Below are positions 1 through 5,664 of a stretch of 7,708 nucleotides of DNA, one piece after another. How positions within the stretch are numbered: the stretch's first letter is position 1; every line of letters begins with the position of its first letter. The stretch is from Archangiaceae bacterium (GTDB lineage Bacteria > Myxococcota > Myxococcia > Myxococcales > Myxococcaceae), in the NCBI GenBank assembly GCA_023248915.1, contig JAHFDQ010000293.1, positions 1-7,708 on the forward strand. Direction: 5' to 3'. The notes under the pieces were generated by a model. That model worked only from the letters and a program-made list of their open reading frames with translations. It made no database searches and had not been told where the DNA came from. The position numbers were made by a program, and so were the translations under genes.

Positions 1-75
1 CGTCCGCGCTGCCGCCGTCCGCGCTGCCGCCGTCCGCGCTGCCGCCGTCCGCGCTGCCGCCGTCCGTCGCACCGC
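1..75. repeat. 15-bp tandem repeat encoding (GGSAD)n
   Basis: The unit CGTCCGCGCTGCCGC occurs four times without mismatch at 1-15, 16-30, 31-45 and 46-60. A diverged copy follows at 61-75 (CGTCCGTCGCACCGC), and a further partial match (CGTCCGCG) starts at 76. The array touches the left edge and may continue outside. The unit length is a multiple of three, so gain or loss of copies keeps the minus-strand lipoprotein frame and changes only the length of the Gly-Gly-Ser-Ala-Asp linker. Perfect identity at the nucleotide level suggests recent copying by slippage. Confidence 0.93.
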
Positions 76-193
76 CGTCCGCGAGGGTGCCCGCGTCCCT
101 TTCGTCTCCGGGCAGAATGGCGGTGCCCGGACACGAGAGGATCACCCCGGAGAAGAACAGCGCGAGGAACAGTGACAGGTAGGGTGGGCGCAT
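1..193 (-). CDS. Asp/Gly-rich lipoprotein, N-terminal part only (runs off the left edge)
   Basis: This gene starts with ATG at 193 and reads leftwards off the window, so only about 64 codons are visible and no stop is seen. Residues 1-20 form a lipoprotein signal peptide: MRPPYLSL, a hydrophobic stretch, then the lipobox ILSC with the lipidated cysteine at residue 21. The mature part is PGTAILPGDERDAG followed by an Asp/Gly/Ala/Thr stretch that turns into four exact GGSAD units at the edge. Such low-complexity acidic linkers after the lipid anchor are common in myxobacterial surface lipoproteins (family knowledge). The Shine-Dalgarno GGAGG sits about 9 bases before the ATG. The gene begins 32 bases after the stop of the lipoprotein gene 226-1059, in the same direction, so the two are probably co-transcribed. 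Function unknown; any folded domain lies outside the window. Confidence 0.82.
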   Translation of the reverse strand, partial: MRPPYLSLFLALFFSGVILSCPGTAILPGDERDAGTLADGGATDGGSADGGSADGGSADGGSAD

Positions 194-225
194 GAAGTCA
201 GTCCTCCACCGGACGATGGGGCGGC

Positions 226-1059
226 TCAATGCTCGAGGTAGAGCGCATAGTGGTTGGGGGTGATGCTGCCCGCCAGGCGCTGCACCCGGACGTAGAAGAT
301 GCCGACGTCGGCCCCGCCCGCCGGCTGCACGCAGGCGCTGCTGCCTCCGCCGGTGACGTTGGCGCAGGTGTCCACCGACTGGCCGCCCGCTTCCGAGACG
401 CAGAGGCTGAAGCTGTTGTCGACGGGGAAGTTGCCGATCCACAAGCAGGACTTCAGCACGTTGTTGGGGCTGGCGGTGCTGGACGCGGTGACCTTGAACC
501 AGTCGTCGCGCCCGAGGGCCCGGAACTGGGGTGCGCTGTCATGCACCCGGGCGTCGCCGTAAGTCTGGCCGCCGACCGTGCACGGGTTGGTCGAACCGTC
601 GCAGAGCTCGGCGCCCGTGCCCCCGGCGGCGTAGGCGGGGAGGCCCACCGGGGCCGCGGTCGCCAACGTGTCCTGGACCGGCAGGTCCTCGGCCTCGCAG
701 CCGGAGTCCACCTGGGTGTCGACGTCGTAGTGCTCGCCCTTGCAGTAGATGTCACAGGCGGTGCCCGAGAGGCAGACGCGCGACGTTCCGACATCGTCGA
801 CTCCGGGGCAGGAAGTGCCGCAGGTGCCGCAGTGGTCCGCGGTTCCGAGCGTGCAGCCTCCGGCGTCGGCGCCTCCGTCAGTCCCGGCGTCTCCCGCGCC
901 GGTCCCGCCGTCGCTGCCTCCTCCGCCCGCGTCGGGGCCCGCGTCCTTGCCGGTTGCGCCCGCGTCGGGCCGAATCGAGGGGCCGCCGCAGCCACCGAGC
1001 GGCGCGAACGAGAAGCCCGCGACGAGAATGAGGGACGGCACGGACTGAACCAGACGCAT
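226..1059 (-). CDS. Cysteine-rich lipoprotein with D/G/A linker and PPC-like C-terminal domain
   Basis: Predicted 277-residue lipoprotein. The chosen ATG at 1059 has GGGAG about 7 bases upstream and begins a good signal peptide (MRLVQSVPSLILVAGFSFAP) ending in the lipobox LGGC, lipidated Cys24. The frame is open far upstream, but that would bury the signal peptide. Residues 25-68 are an Asp-Ala-Gly spacer. Residues 69-125 form a cysteine-rich module (Cys69, 77, 80, 84, 96, 102, 106, 121; CGTCGTSC, and DVDTQVDSGCE at the end), a pattern I know from myxobacterial surface proteins. Residues 180-277 (DDWFKV ... FYVRVQRL ... YALYLEH) look like a beta-sandwich of the bacterial pre-peptidase C-terminal (PPC) type, with four more cysteines. 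The mature chain has 14 non-lipid cysteines, an even number that fits disulfides outside the cytoplasm. It is divergent from the export operon and followed by a second lipoprotein gene 32 bases on. No enzyme motif is visible; function unknown. Confidence 0.85.
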   Translation of the reverse strand: MRLVQSVPSLILVAGFSFAPLGGCGGPSIRPDAGATGKDAGPDAGGGGSDGGTGAGDAGTDGGADAGGCTLGTADHCGTCGTSCPGVDDVGTSRVCLSGTACDIYCKGEHYDVDTQVDSGCEAEDLPVQDTLATAAPVGLPAYAAGGTGAELCDGSTNPCTVGGQTYGDARVHDSAPQFRALGRDDWFKVTASSTASPNNVLKSCLWIGNFPVDNSFSLCVSEAGGQSVDTCANVTGGGSSACVQPAGGADVGIFYVRVQRLAGSITPNHYALYLEH

Positions 1060-1088
1060 GAAGGCTCCCAGGTGCTGGACTCGCCTCT

Positions 1089-1118
1089 GCGATAGCGCGA
1101 CTCGTCGGACCTTGTCGA
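1089..1118 (-). promoter_or_regulatory. Candidate sigma70-type promoter for the lipoprotein pair
   Basis: On the minus strand, TCGACA (1118-1113, five of six bases of TTGACA) is followed after 18 bases by TATCGC (1094-1089, matching the first three bases of TATAAT). A start site about 7 bases on, near 1082, would give a leader of about 22 bases containing the GGGAG ribosome site of the lipoprotein gene at 1059. The geometry is right but the -10 is weak, so this is a candidate only. Confidence 0.35.
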
Positions 1119-1260
1119 GGGGACGCGAACCGCGAGCGTGATTCCCGAGAGTCGAGAGGGCCCCCCCCGGAATGAATTCGGGCGCGCGGCGTTGGTCGGC
1201 CGGCCCCGGTACGCCCCGCCGGTCGATTCGGGTACGCTGCGCCGCCATCGAGGAGGGAAG

Positions 1261-1266
1261 TACCCT
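1261..1266 (+). promoter_or_regulatory. Candidate -10 element (TACCCT) for the export operon
   Basis: TACCCT fits the TAnnnT core of a sigma70 -10 box and lies in AGTACCCTG, which recurs exactly before the GAF gene (6892-6900). Transcription from it would begin near 1273 and give a leader of about 19 bases to the GTG at 1292. No good -35 is seen at the right distance. A second similar box, TACGCT, lies at 1233-1238. Confidence 0.28.
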
Positions 1267-1291
1267 GTCGTCGTCCCCGAAAGCGCGCTCC

Positions 1292-2734
1292 GTGCGCTGC
1301 CTGCGAATCGCCGCCTGGCTCTTGGTTGTCGCCGGGGCGTCCGCTGCGCAACCCCGGGCTCCGTCGCGGGGCAAGCTGTCGCGCCTCGAGACACTCCAGC
1401 TCGGTGTCGAGCGCAACCTGGACCTGCTGGTCAAACGGCTCGAGGCCAAGAGGCTGGGGGTGCTCGAGCAGGCCGCGTGGCAGCCGTACACCCCTTCACT
1501 GCTCTTCGACGCCGATTACCAGACGTACGGCCGCACGACCGATTCGTACGACCGCGACCGGCTGCTGGCGTATCAGGCCGGCATCGGCTGGAAGGCCCCG
1601 GTCGGCACCACGGTGAGCGCCACCGCTCAGATGAACCAGAGCCTGGCCGGTTCGCCGGCGCCTGGCCACGACTCGGTGCTCGCTCTGACTCTCTCACAGC
1701 CGCTCTTGAAGGACGCTTGGTCGGCGGGGGCCGCGCTGCCGCTCGCCGAGGCTCGGCTCCAGGCGGCCATCCAGCGCGAGCTGTTCGAGGACGACCTGAA
1801 CAGCTTCCTCATGGACTTGGCAACCGCCTACTGGGACCTGGCCGTCGCCCAGGCCGACCTCGCCATCAAGACGCGGTCCCGGGACCGGGCCCAGCGACAG
1901 TACGACGACACCGCCGAGAACATCCGCCGCGGCATCCTGGCCAACGTCGAGATCTACGTGGTGCAGGACAACGTCGTCTTCTTCGAGCAGGAATTGCTGC
2001 GCACCGAAGAGACGCTGTTGCTCGCGCGCCGAAAGCTGGCCGAGCTGCTCCAACTCGACGCCGACTCTCCGCTCGAGGCCGACGACAAGCTCGAAAAGCC
2101 CGAGCTGAAGCTGCCGGCGCGCGCGGCGGCCGTGGACGAAGGGCTGCTGGCGAGCCCAAAGCTGCGCGAACAGCGGTGGCGGGTCGAGCTGGCCGCGGCG
2201 CGCCTGTCGCACGCCTCGAACCAGGCACTGCCTTCGCTCAACGCCAACGCCTCGGTGGGCCTGACCTCGGGGAAAACGACCTCGCTCTTCGCCACCTGGG
2301 GCCAGGCGGTCTCGCCGCTGACACCCGACGCGCGGGTGGGGCTTTCGCTGGCAGTGCCGCTGGGGTGGGGCCCGGTAAACGCCGCGGTCGAGAGTGCCCG
2401 CCTCGACGCCGAACGCCAACAGGCCGAGTTGGCCAGCCGCGAGCTGAAGGTCCGCTTCGAAATCGACAACGGGCTCACCGACCTCGAGGCGAACGTCAAG
2501 CTGCTGGCGCTCGGGCAGAAGCAGGTCGAGGTGGCCGAGCTCAAGCTGGGCGCCGAGACCGAGAAGTACAAGAACGGCATCTCGACCCTGGCCGACGTGG
2601 TGCGGTTTCAGCGCGACCTGGACAACGCGCTCATCGGCTTCAAGCGCGGAATCCGCACCCTGCACGTCGCCCACGCGAAGCTGCTCGCCAGCCAGGGCAC
2701 GCTGCGCCAAACCGTGGGCGTCGAGGCCCGCTGA
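1292..2734 (+). CDS. TolC-family outer membrane efflux channel
   Basis: Outer-membrane factor of a tripartite exporter: a trimeric beta-barrel with a long alpha-helical periplasmic tunnel. From the GTG at 1292 it is 480 residues, in the usual TolC range. Residues 1-18 form a signal peptide (MRCLRIAAWLLVVAGASA, cleavage before AQ). Two outer membrane efflux (OEP) repeats follow. The first includes LGVERNLDLLV (37-47), the strand VLALTLSQPLLKD (129-141) and a helix with LATAYWDLAVAQADL (176-190). The second includes LPSLNANASVGL (313-324), RVGLSLAVPLG (348-358) and a coiled-coil helix ending ISTLADVVRFQRDLDNA (430-446), a typical TolC C-terminal signature. Start choice is uncertain: ATG at 1172 would put 40 low-quality residues before the signal peptide, and CTG at 1265 has a perfect AGGAGGG site. 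The ATPase gene starts 2 bases after the stop. Family is secure; the start and the substrate are not. Confidence 0.9.
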   Translation: MRCLRIAAWLLVVAGASAAQPRAPSRGKLSRLETLQLGVERNLDLLVKRLEAKRLGVLEQAAWQPYTPSLLFDADYQTYGRTTDSYDRDRLLAYQAGIGWKAPVGTTVSATAQMNQSLAGSPAPGHDSVLALTLSQPLLKDAWSAGAALPLAEARLQAAIQRELFEDDLNSFLMDLATAYWDLAVAQADLAIKTRSRDRAQRQYDDTAENIRRGILANVEIYVVQDNVVFFEQELLRTEETLLLARRKLAELLQLDADSPLEADDKLEKPELKLPARAAAVDEGLLASPKLREQRWRVELAAARLSHASNQALPSLNANASVGLTSGKTTSLFATWGQAVSPLTPDARVGLSLAVPLGWGPVNAAVESARLDAERQQAELASRELKVRFEIDNGLTDLEANVKLLALGQKQVEVAELKLGAETEKYKNGISTLADVVRFQRDLDNALIGFKRGIRTLHVAHAKLLASQGTLRQTVGVEAR

Positions 2735-2736
2735 CC

Positions 2737-3414
2737 ATGGCCGACCCGTTCGTCGAGCTGCGCGACGTCACCAAGGCCTACCGGCGCGACGAGTCCGAGG
2801 TGCCGGTGCTGAACGGAGTCGACCTGACCATCGGGCGCGGCGAGCGCGTGTCCATCATGGGGCGCTCGGGGTCGGGCAAGTCGACGCTGCTCAACATCCT
2901 CGGTTGCCTCGACGTTCCATCCTCGGGCGAGTATCGGCTCGACGGCCACGACGTCAGCCACCTGTCCGACAACGAGCTGTCACGGCTGCGCAACGCCACC
3001 TTCGGCTTCGTCTTTCAGTCCTTCCACCTGCTGAAGGGGTTGACCATCGCCGAGAACGTCGAGCTGCCGCTCGAGTACTGCGAGGGGGGGGCCTCTCATC
3101 GAGACCGGGCGCTCGAGCTGCTGACGCTGGTGGGGCTGGAGCACCGGCTTTCGCACCGGCCGAACGAGCTGTCGGGCGGCGAGCGCCAGCGCGTCGCCAT
3201 CGCCCGCGCGCTGGCCAACCACCCGAAGCTGCTGCTCGCCGACGAGCCGACCGGGGCGCTCGACTCGAAGGCGCAGCGGGCGATTCTCGACCTCTTCACC
3301 CGCGTGCACCGCTCGCTCGGCACCACCCTGGTCATCGTCACCCATGACCCGAAGGTGGCCGAGGAATTGGGCGACCGGGTCATCCACATGTCGGACGGAC
3401 GGGTGGGGGGGTAG
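2737..3414 (+). CDS. MacB/LolD-type ABC transporter ATP-binding protein
   Basis: Cytoplasmic ATPase of 225 residues that powers the exporter as a dimer bound to the permease. All ABC motifs are present: Walker A GRSGSGKS (42-49), Q-loop Gln94 in FVFQSFHLL, signature LSGGERQRV (145-153), Walker B LLLADEP (165-171) with catalytic Glu170, D-loop GALDS (173-177) and switch His203. The FQSFHLL and LSGGERQR forms are those of the MacB/LolD/FtsE branch, and LSGGERQRVAIARAL is the form I know from LolD. It is a stand-alone ATPase, whereas classical MacB carries this domain fused to the permease. ATG at 2737 lies 2 bases after the channel stop; the frame is open further upstream, but that is only a shadow of the channel gene. 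An 8-base G run (3084-3091) lies inside the gene, and a 7-base G run directly precedes the TAG stop. Lipoprotein release (Lol) is an alternative role, less likely beside TolC and adaptor genes. Confidence 0.95.
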   Translation: MADPFVELRDVTKAYRRDESEVPVLNGVDLTIGRGERVSIMGRSGSGKSTLLNILGCLDVPSSGEYRLDGHDVSHLSDNELSRLRNATFGFVFQSFHLLKGLTIAENVELPLEYCEGGASHRDRALELLTLVGLEHRLSHRPNELSGGERQRVAIARALANHPKLLLADEPTGALDSKAQRAILDLFTRVHRSLGTTLVIVTHDPKVAEELGDRVIHMSDGRVGG

Positions 3415-3418
3415 CGAA

Positions 3419-4438
3419 GTGCCTCTGCGCTCGGGTGGGGCATGTGCCGTCCTCCTGCTCGCCGCCGCGGGCAACGCGAGGGCGGCTGCGCAAAAGCCCG
3501 ACGAGGGGCCGGGCGACCTCTTCACCGGCATCTCGGTGCCCGCCAACGCCACCGACCTCTACGGCGCCGAGGCCTCATTTCGCCTCGGCGGCTGGAACTC
3601 GACCTGGGGCGAGGTGAAGCTGCTCGAGCTGGTGGCCGACGGCACCCCGGTCAAGGCGGGCGACAAAGTGGCGCGCTTCGAGTTCCCCGGGCGCGACGCG
3701 CTCAGGTGGGTGAACGAGAAGATTCAGAAGACCAAGGCCGACGCCAATCAAGCGAAGATTTCCGGCGATCAGACCCTGGGCGCGCTGGTGATGGAGAAGC
3801 GCCGGAAGGAGCTCGAGGCGAGGCTCGCCGGCATCGAGGTGGAAAAGGAGCGCGCGGTGTCGCGCAAGCAAGGCGACCTGTACCGCATCGCGCGAAAGGT
3901 GGCGGACTTCGAGGTGGATGCCATCACGAAGCGAATTGGCGCCGCGAGGCGGTCGAAGCTCGCCGAGGACACCTACCAGGACGAGTCGGTGAAGAAGCAC
4001 GAGGCGCTGCTCGCCCGCTACGGCTACTACGAGCGGAAGTTCCAGATGGTGGCGCCGCACGACGGCATCGTCCGGCACGCTTTCAGCCCCCGCGAGCGGC
4101 GCAAGGTGCAAAAGGGCGACTCGATTCGCGCCGGCATGAAGGTGATGTCGGTGGCGAAGGACGCCACGCTGGCGGTGAAGTTCTTCGTGCCCGAGCACCG
4201 CATCGCTGAAATCTCCGAGGGCAAAGAGGTCACCGTGACGACCGCGGCCTCGGCCGAGGCGCACCGCGCGGTGGTGAAGCAGATCGACTTCTTTCCCCAG
4301 GAGTTGGGGTTCCTCACCGAGAACCACAACCTGCCCAACGGCCGCGAGAAGGCCTTCGCGGTGACGGCCGAATTCGTCGAGGCGCCGGCCGGGTTGCCCG
4401 CGGGCGCCGAGGTGCGGGTCAACGGGAGGCCGCGGTGA
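3419..4438 (+). CDS. Periplasmic adaptor (HlyD/MacA-like membrane fusion protein), first copy
   Basis: Predicted 339-residue periplasmic adaptor that would link the inner-membrane permease to the TolC-like duct. GTG at 3419 is chosen because it is 4 bases after the ATPase stop, has a G-rich ribosome site about 8 bases upstream, and begins a signal peptide (MPLRSGGACAVLLLAAAGNARA). There is no lipobox cysteine. The first lipoyl half is about 62-90 (VADGTPVKAGDKVARFEF), followed by a charged coiled-coil hairpin about 93-208. The second lipoyl half is 209-247 (MVAPHDGIVRH ... RAGMKVMSV), and a beta-barrel covers about 248-335 (LAVKFFVPEHRIAEISEGKEVTV). It stops at AEVRVNGRPR, so the C-terminal membrane-proximal domain seen in MacA-like proteins appears to be absent. 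The permease gene overlaps its stop by 4 bases. It is a diverged paralogue of the adaptor at 5665-6876, which does have that last domain. Confidence 0.85.
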   Translation: MPLRSGGACAVLLLAAAGNARAAAQKPDEGPGDLFTGISVPANATDLYGAEASFRLGGWNSTWGEVKLLELVADGTPVKAGDKVARFEFPGRDALRWVNEKIQKTKADANQAKISGDQTLGALVMEKRRKELEARLAGIEVEKERAVSRKQGDLYRIARKVADFEVDAITKRIGAARRSKLAEDTYQDESVKKHEALLARYGYYERKFQMVAPHDGIVRHAFSPRERRKVQKGDSIRAGMKVMSVAKDATLAVKFFVPEHRIAEISEGKEVTVTTAASAEAHRAVVKQIDFFPQELGFLTENHNLPNGREKAFAVTAEFVEAPAGLPAGAEVRVNGRPR

Positions 4439-5661
4439 CCCGGACCAAGGTGCTGCGGCGTAGCCTGGTGCAGTTCCGCACCCACCCGCTGAGGACCGCG
4501 CTCGCGCTGCTCGGCATGGTGCTGGGGGTCAGCTCGGTGGTGGGTATGGTTTCCATCGGCGAGGGGGCGCAGCGCGAGATTCTCGCCAGCATCGAAGCGC
4601 TGGGCGGCGACGTGGTGCACGTCAAGGCCAAGGACGTGCCCGACGAGAAGGTGGGCGAAATCGTCAACGACTCACGCGGGCTCAACCGCAACGACTTGTC
4701 GGCCGTGCGCTCGGCGGTGGGCGGGGCGGCAGAGACCGGGTACGCCCGCTGGTCGGCGCTCGGGGTCACCGACCTGCCGGTCTCGACCTACAACGTGAAG
4801 CTGGTGGCGGTCGAACCGACGCTGTTCGACATTCACCGGCTGAAGGTGCGCACTGGCCGGCGGCTGCTCGCCCTCGACGACGTCTACGGCCGGAGGGTGG
4901 CGGTGCTGGGTTCGGACGTGGCCGAGCGGGCCTTCCCCGGCGGCGCGCTCGGCAAACGCATTCGCATCGGCTACGCCTACTTCGAGGTGGTGGGCACGCT
5001 CGAGCCGAAGCGCGCTGGCGCAGACCTGCCCCTCGACCCCGAGTCGTACAACCGGGCCGTGGTGGTGCCGTTCAACACCGCCGTCGAAGAGGTGGCGCCG
5101 CCCGACACCTACAAGGAAATCGACGTCCTGTCCGCCAAGGTGGGCGGGCTGGCCGAAACGCTGGCGGCCAAGCGCGCGCTGGGGCCGGTGCTGAGGGCGC
5201 TGCACGGCGGCATCGAGGACTTCGAGATCATCGCGCCCGAAGAGATTCTCGAGAAGAAGCGCGCGACGCAGGCGATTCTGAACGTGGTGTTGACGTCCAT
5301 CGCCGCCATCTCGCTCTTGGTGGGCGGCATCGGCGTGATGAACATCATGCTCGCCAACATCATGGAAAGAATCACCGAGATTGGCCTTCGCCGCGCCGTG
5401 GGAGCGAGCAAGAAGGACATCCGCGACCAGTTCCTGGTCGAGTCGGTCATCATCTGCTTCGTGGGGGGCACCATTGGAGTGGTGCTCGGCTACGCGGTCT
5501 CGTTCGCGGTCGGGTGGGCGTTCCACCTCACCGTCGCCTTCGCCTGGATGGCGATGGTGTTTGCCTTCAGCCTGTCGGTCGGCGTGGGGTTGGTGTTCGG
5601 CATCTGGCCCGCCATGCGGGCGTCGCGGGTCAACCCGGTGGTGGCGTTGCAGCGTGAGTGA
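4435..5661 (+). CDS. MacB/FtsX-type ABC transporter permease
   Basis: Inner-membrane permease of 408 residues with the four-helix MacB/LolC/FtsX layout. TM1 is about 21-41 (LALLGMVLGVSSVVGMVSIG), a large periplasmic core domain (MacB_PCD type) spans about 42-278, TM2 is 280-307, TM3 336-360 and TM4 367-391. The conserved FtsX-family stretch ERITEIGLRRAVGASKKDI (311-329), which contacts the ATPase, and the C-terminal PAMRASRVNPVVALQRE (392-408) are both clear. The GTG start at 4435 overlaps the preceding adaptor's TGA (GTGA), with GGGAGG about 5 bases before it, so translational coupling is likely. Such proteins act as mechanotransmission pumps that push periplasmic substrates into TolC (MacB knowledge). 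With one permease in the operon a homodimer is expected. No ATPase domain is fused. The second adaptor gene follows 3 bases after the stop. Substrate unknown: MacB relatives export macrolides, peptides, siderophores or glycolipids. Confidence 0.94.
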   Translation: MTRTKVLRRSLVQFRTHPLRTALALLGMVLGVSSVVGMVSIGEGAQREILASIEALGGDVVHVKAKDVPDEKVGEIVNDSRGLNRNDLSAVRSAVGGAAETGYARWSALGVTDLPVSTYNVKLVAVEPTLFDIHRLKVRTGRRLLALDDVYGRRVAVLGSDVAERAFPGGALGKRIRIGYAYFEVVGTLEPKRAGADLPLDPESYNRAVVVPFNTAVEEVAPPDTYKEIDVLSAKVGGLAETLAAKRALGPVLRALHGGIEDFEIIAPEEILEKKRATQAILNVVLTSIAAISLLVGGIGVMNIMLANIMERITEIGLRRAVGASKKDIRDQFLVESVIICFVGGTIGVVLGYAVSFAVGWAFHLTVAFAWMAMVFAFSLSVGVGLVFGIWPAMRASRVNPVVALQRE

Positions 5662-5664
5662 ACG

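Larger units (their letters stand above)
1060..1291. promoter_or_regulatory. Divergent intergenic region between the lipoprotein pair and the export operon
   Basis: This stretch of about 230 bases separates two divergent transcription units and should carry both promoters. Visible elements are a sigma70-like pair for the minus strand (1089-1118), an 8-base C run near 1161, the palindrome GGCCGGCC at 1198-1205, two GGTACG copies (about 1208 and 1231), a strong Shine-Dalgarno-like AGGAGGG at 1251-1257, and AGTACCCTG at 1259-1267. The plus-strand frame of the channel gene is open across part of this region (ATG at 1172). Its codons there have more A/T in third positions than the rest of the gene, which argues against that part being coding. 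No convincing operator or riboswitch was found. Confidence 0.5.

Noticed and set aside
1..75. CRISPR-like array
   Set aside because: The units are directly adjacent with no spacers, are 15 bp long, and encode an in-frame linker.
1145..1205. Operator-like palindromes in the divergent region (GGCCGGCC; the imperfect CCCGGAATGAATTCGGG)
   Set aside because: Short G/C palindromes are expected by chance at this base composition, and the imperfect one has two mismatches per arm. No second matching copy was seen.
1060..1491. Upstream extension of the lipoprotein frame on the minus strand (open back to 1491)
   Set aside because: It would overlap the channel gene and place the clear lipoprotein signal peptide at residue 145. 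The ATG at 1059 has a ribosome site and a proper lipobox distance.
1694..2710. 338-codon antisense open frame across the channel gene
   Set aside because: High GC lowers stop-codon frequency, and the sense strand encodes a recognisable TolC family protein. The antisense product shows only leucine, glutamine and arginine-rich composition.
1138..2736. Long plus-strand frame continuous with the ATPase frame, upstream of its ATG
   Set aside because: Its translation is Arg/Ala/Gly-rich low-complexity sequence, a GC-driven shadow of the channel gene. The ATPase domain starts cleanly at 2737.
4672..5526. 284-codon antisense open frame across the permease gene
   Set aside because: His/Asp/Arg-rich shadow of a clear MacB-type permease, with no domain or ribosome site.
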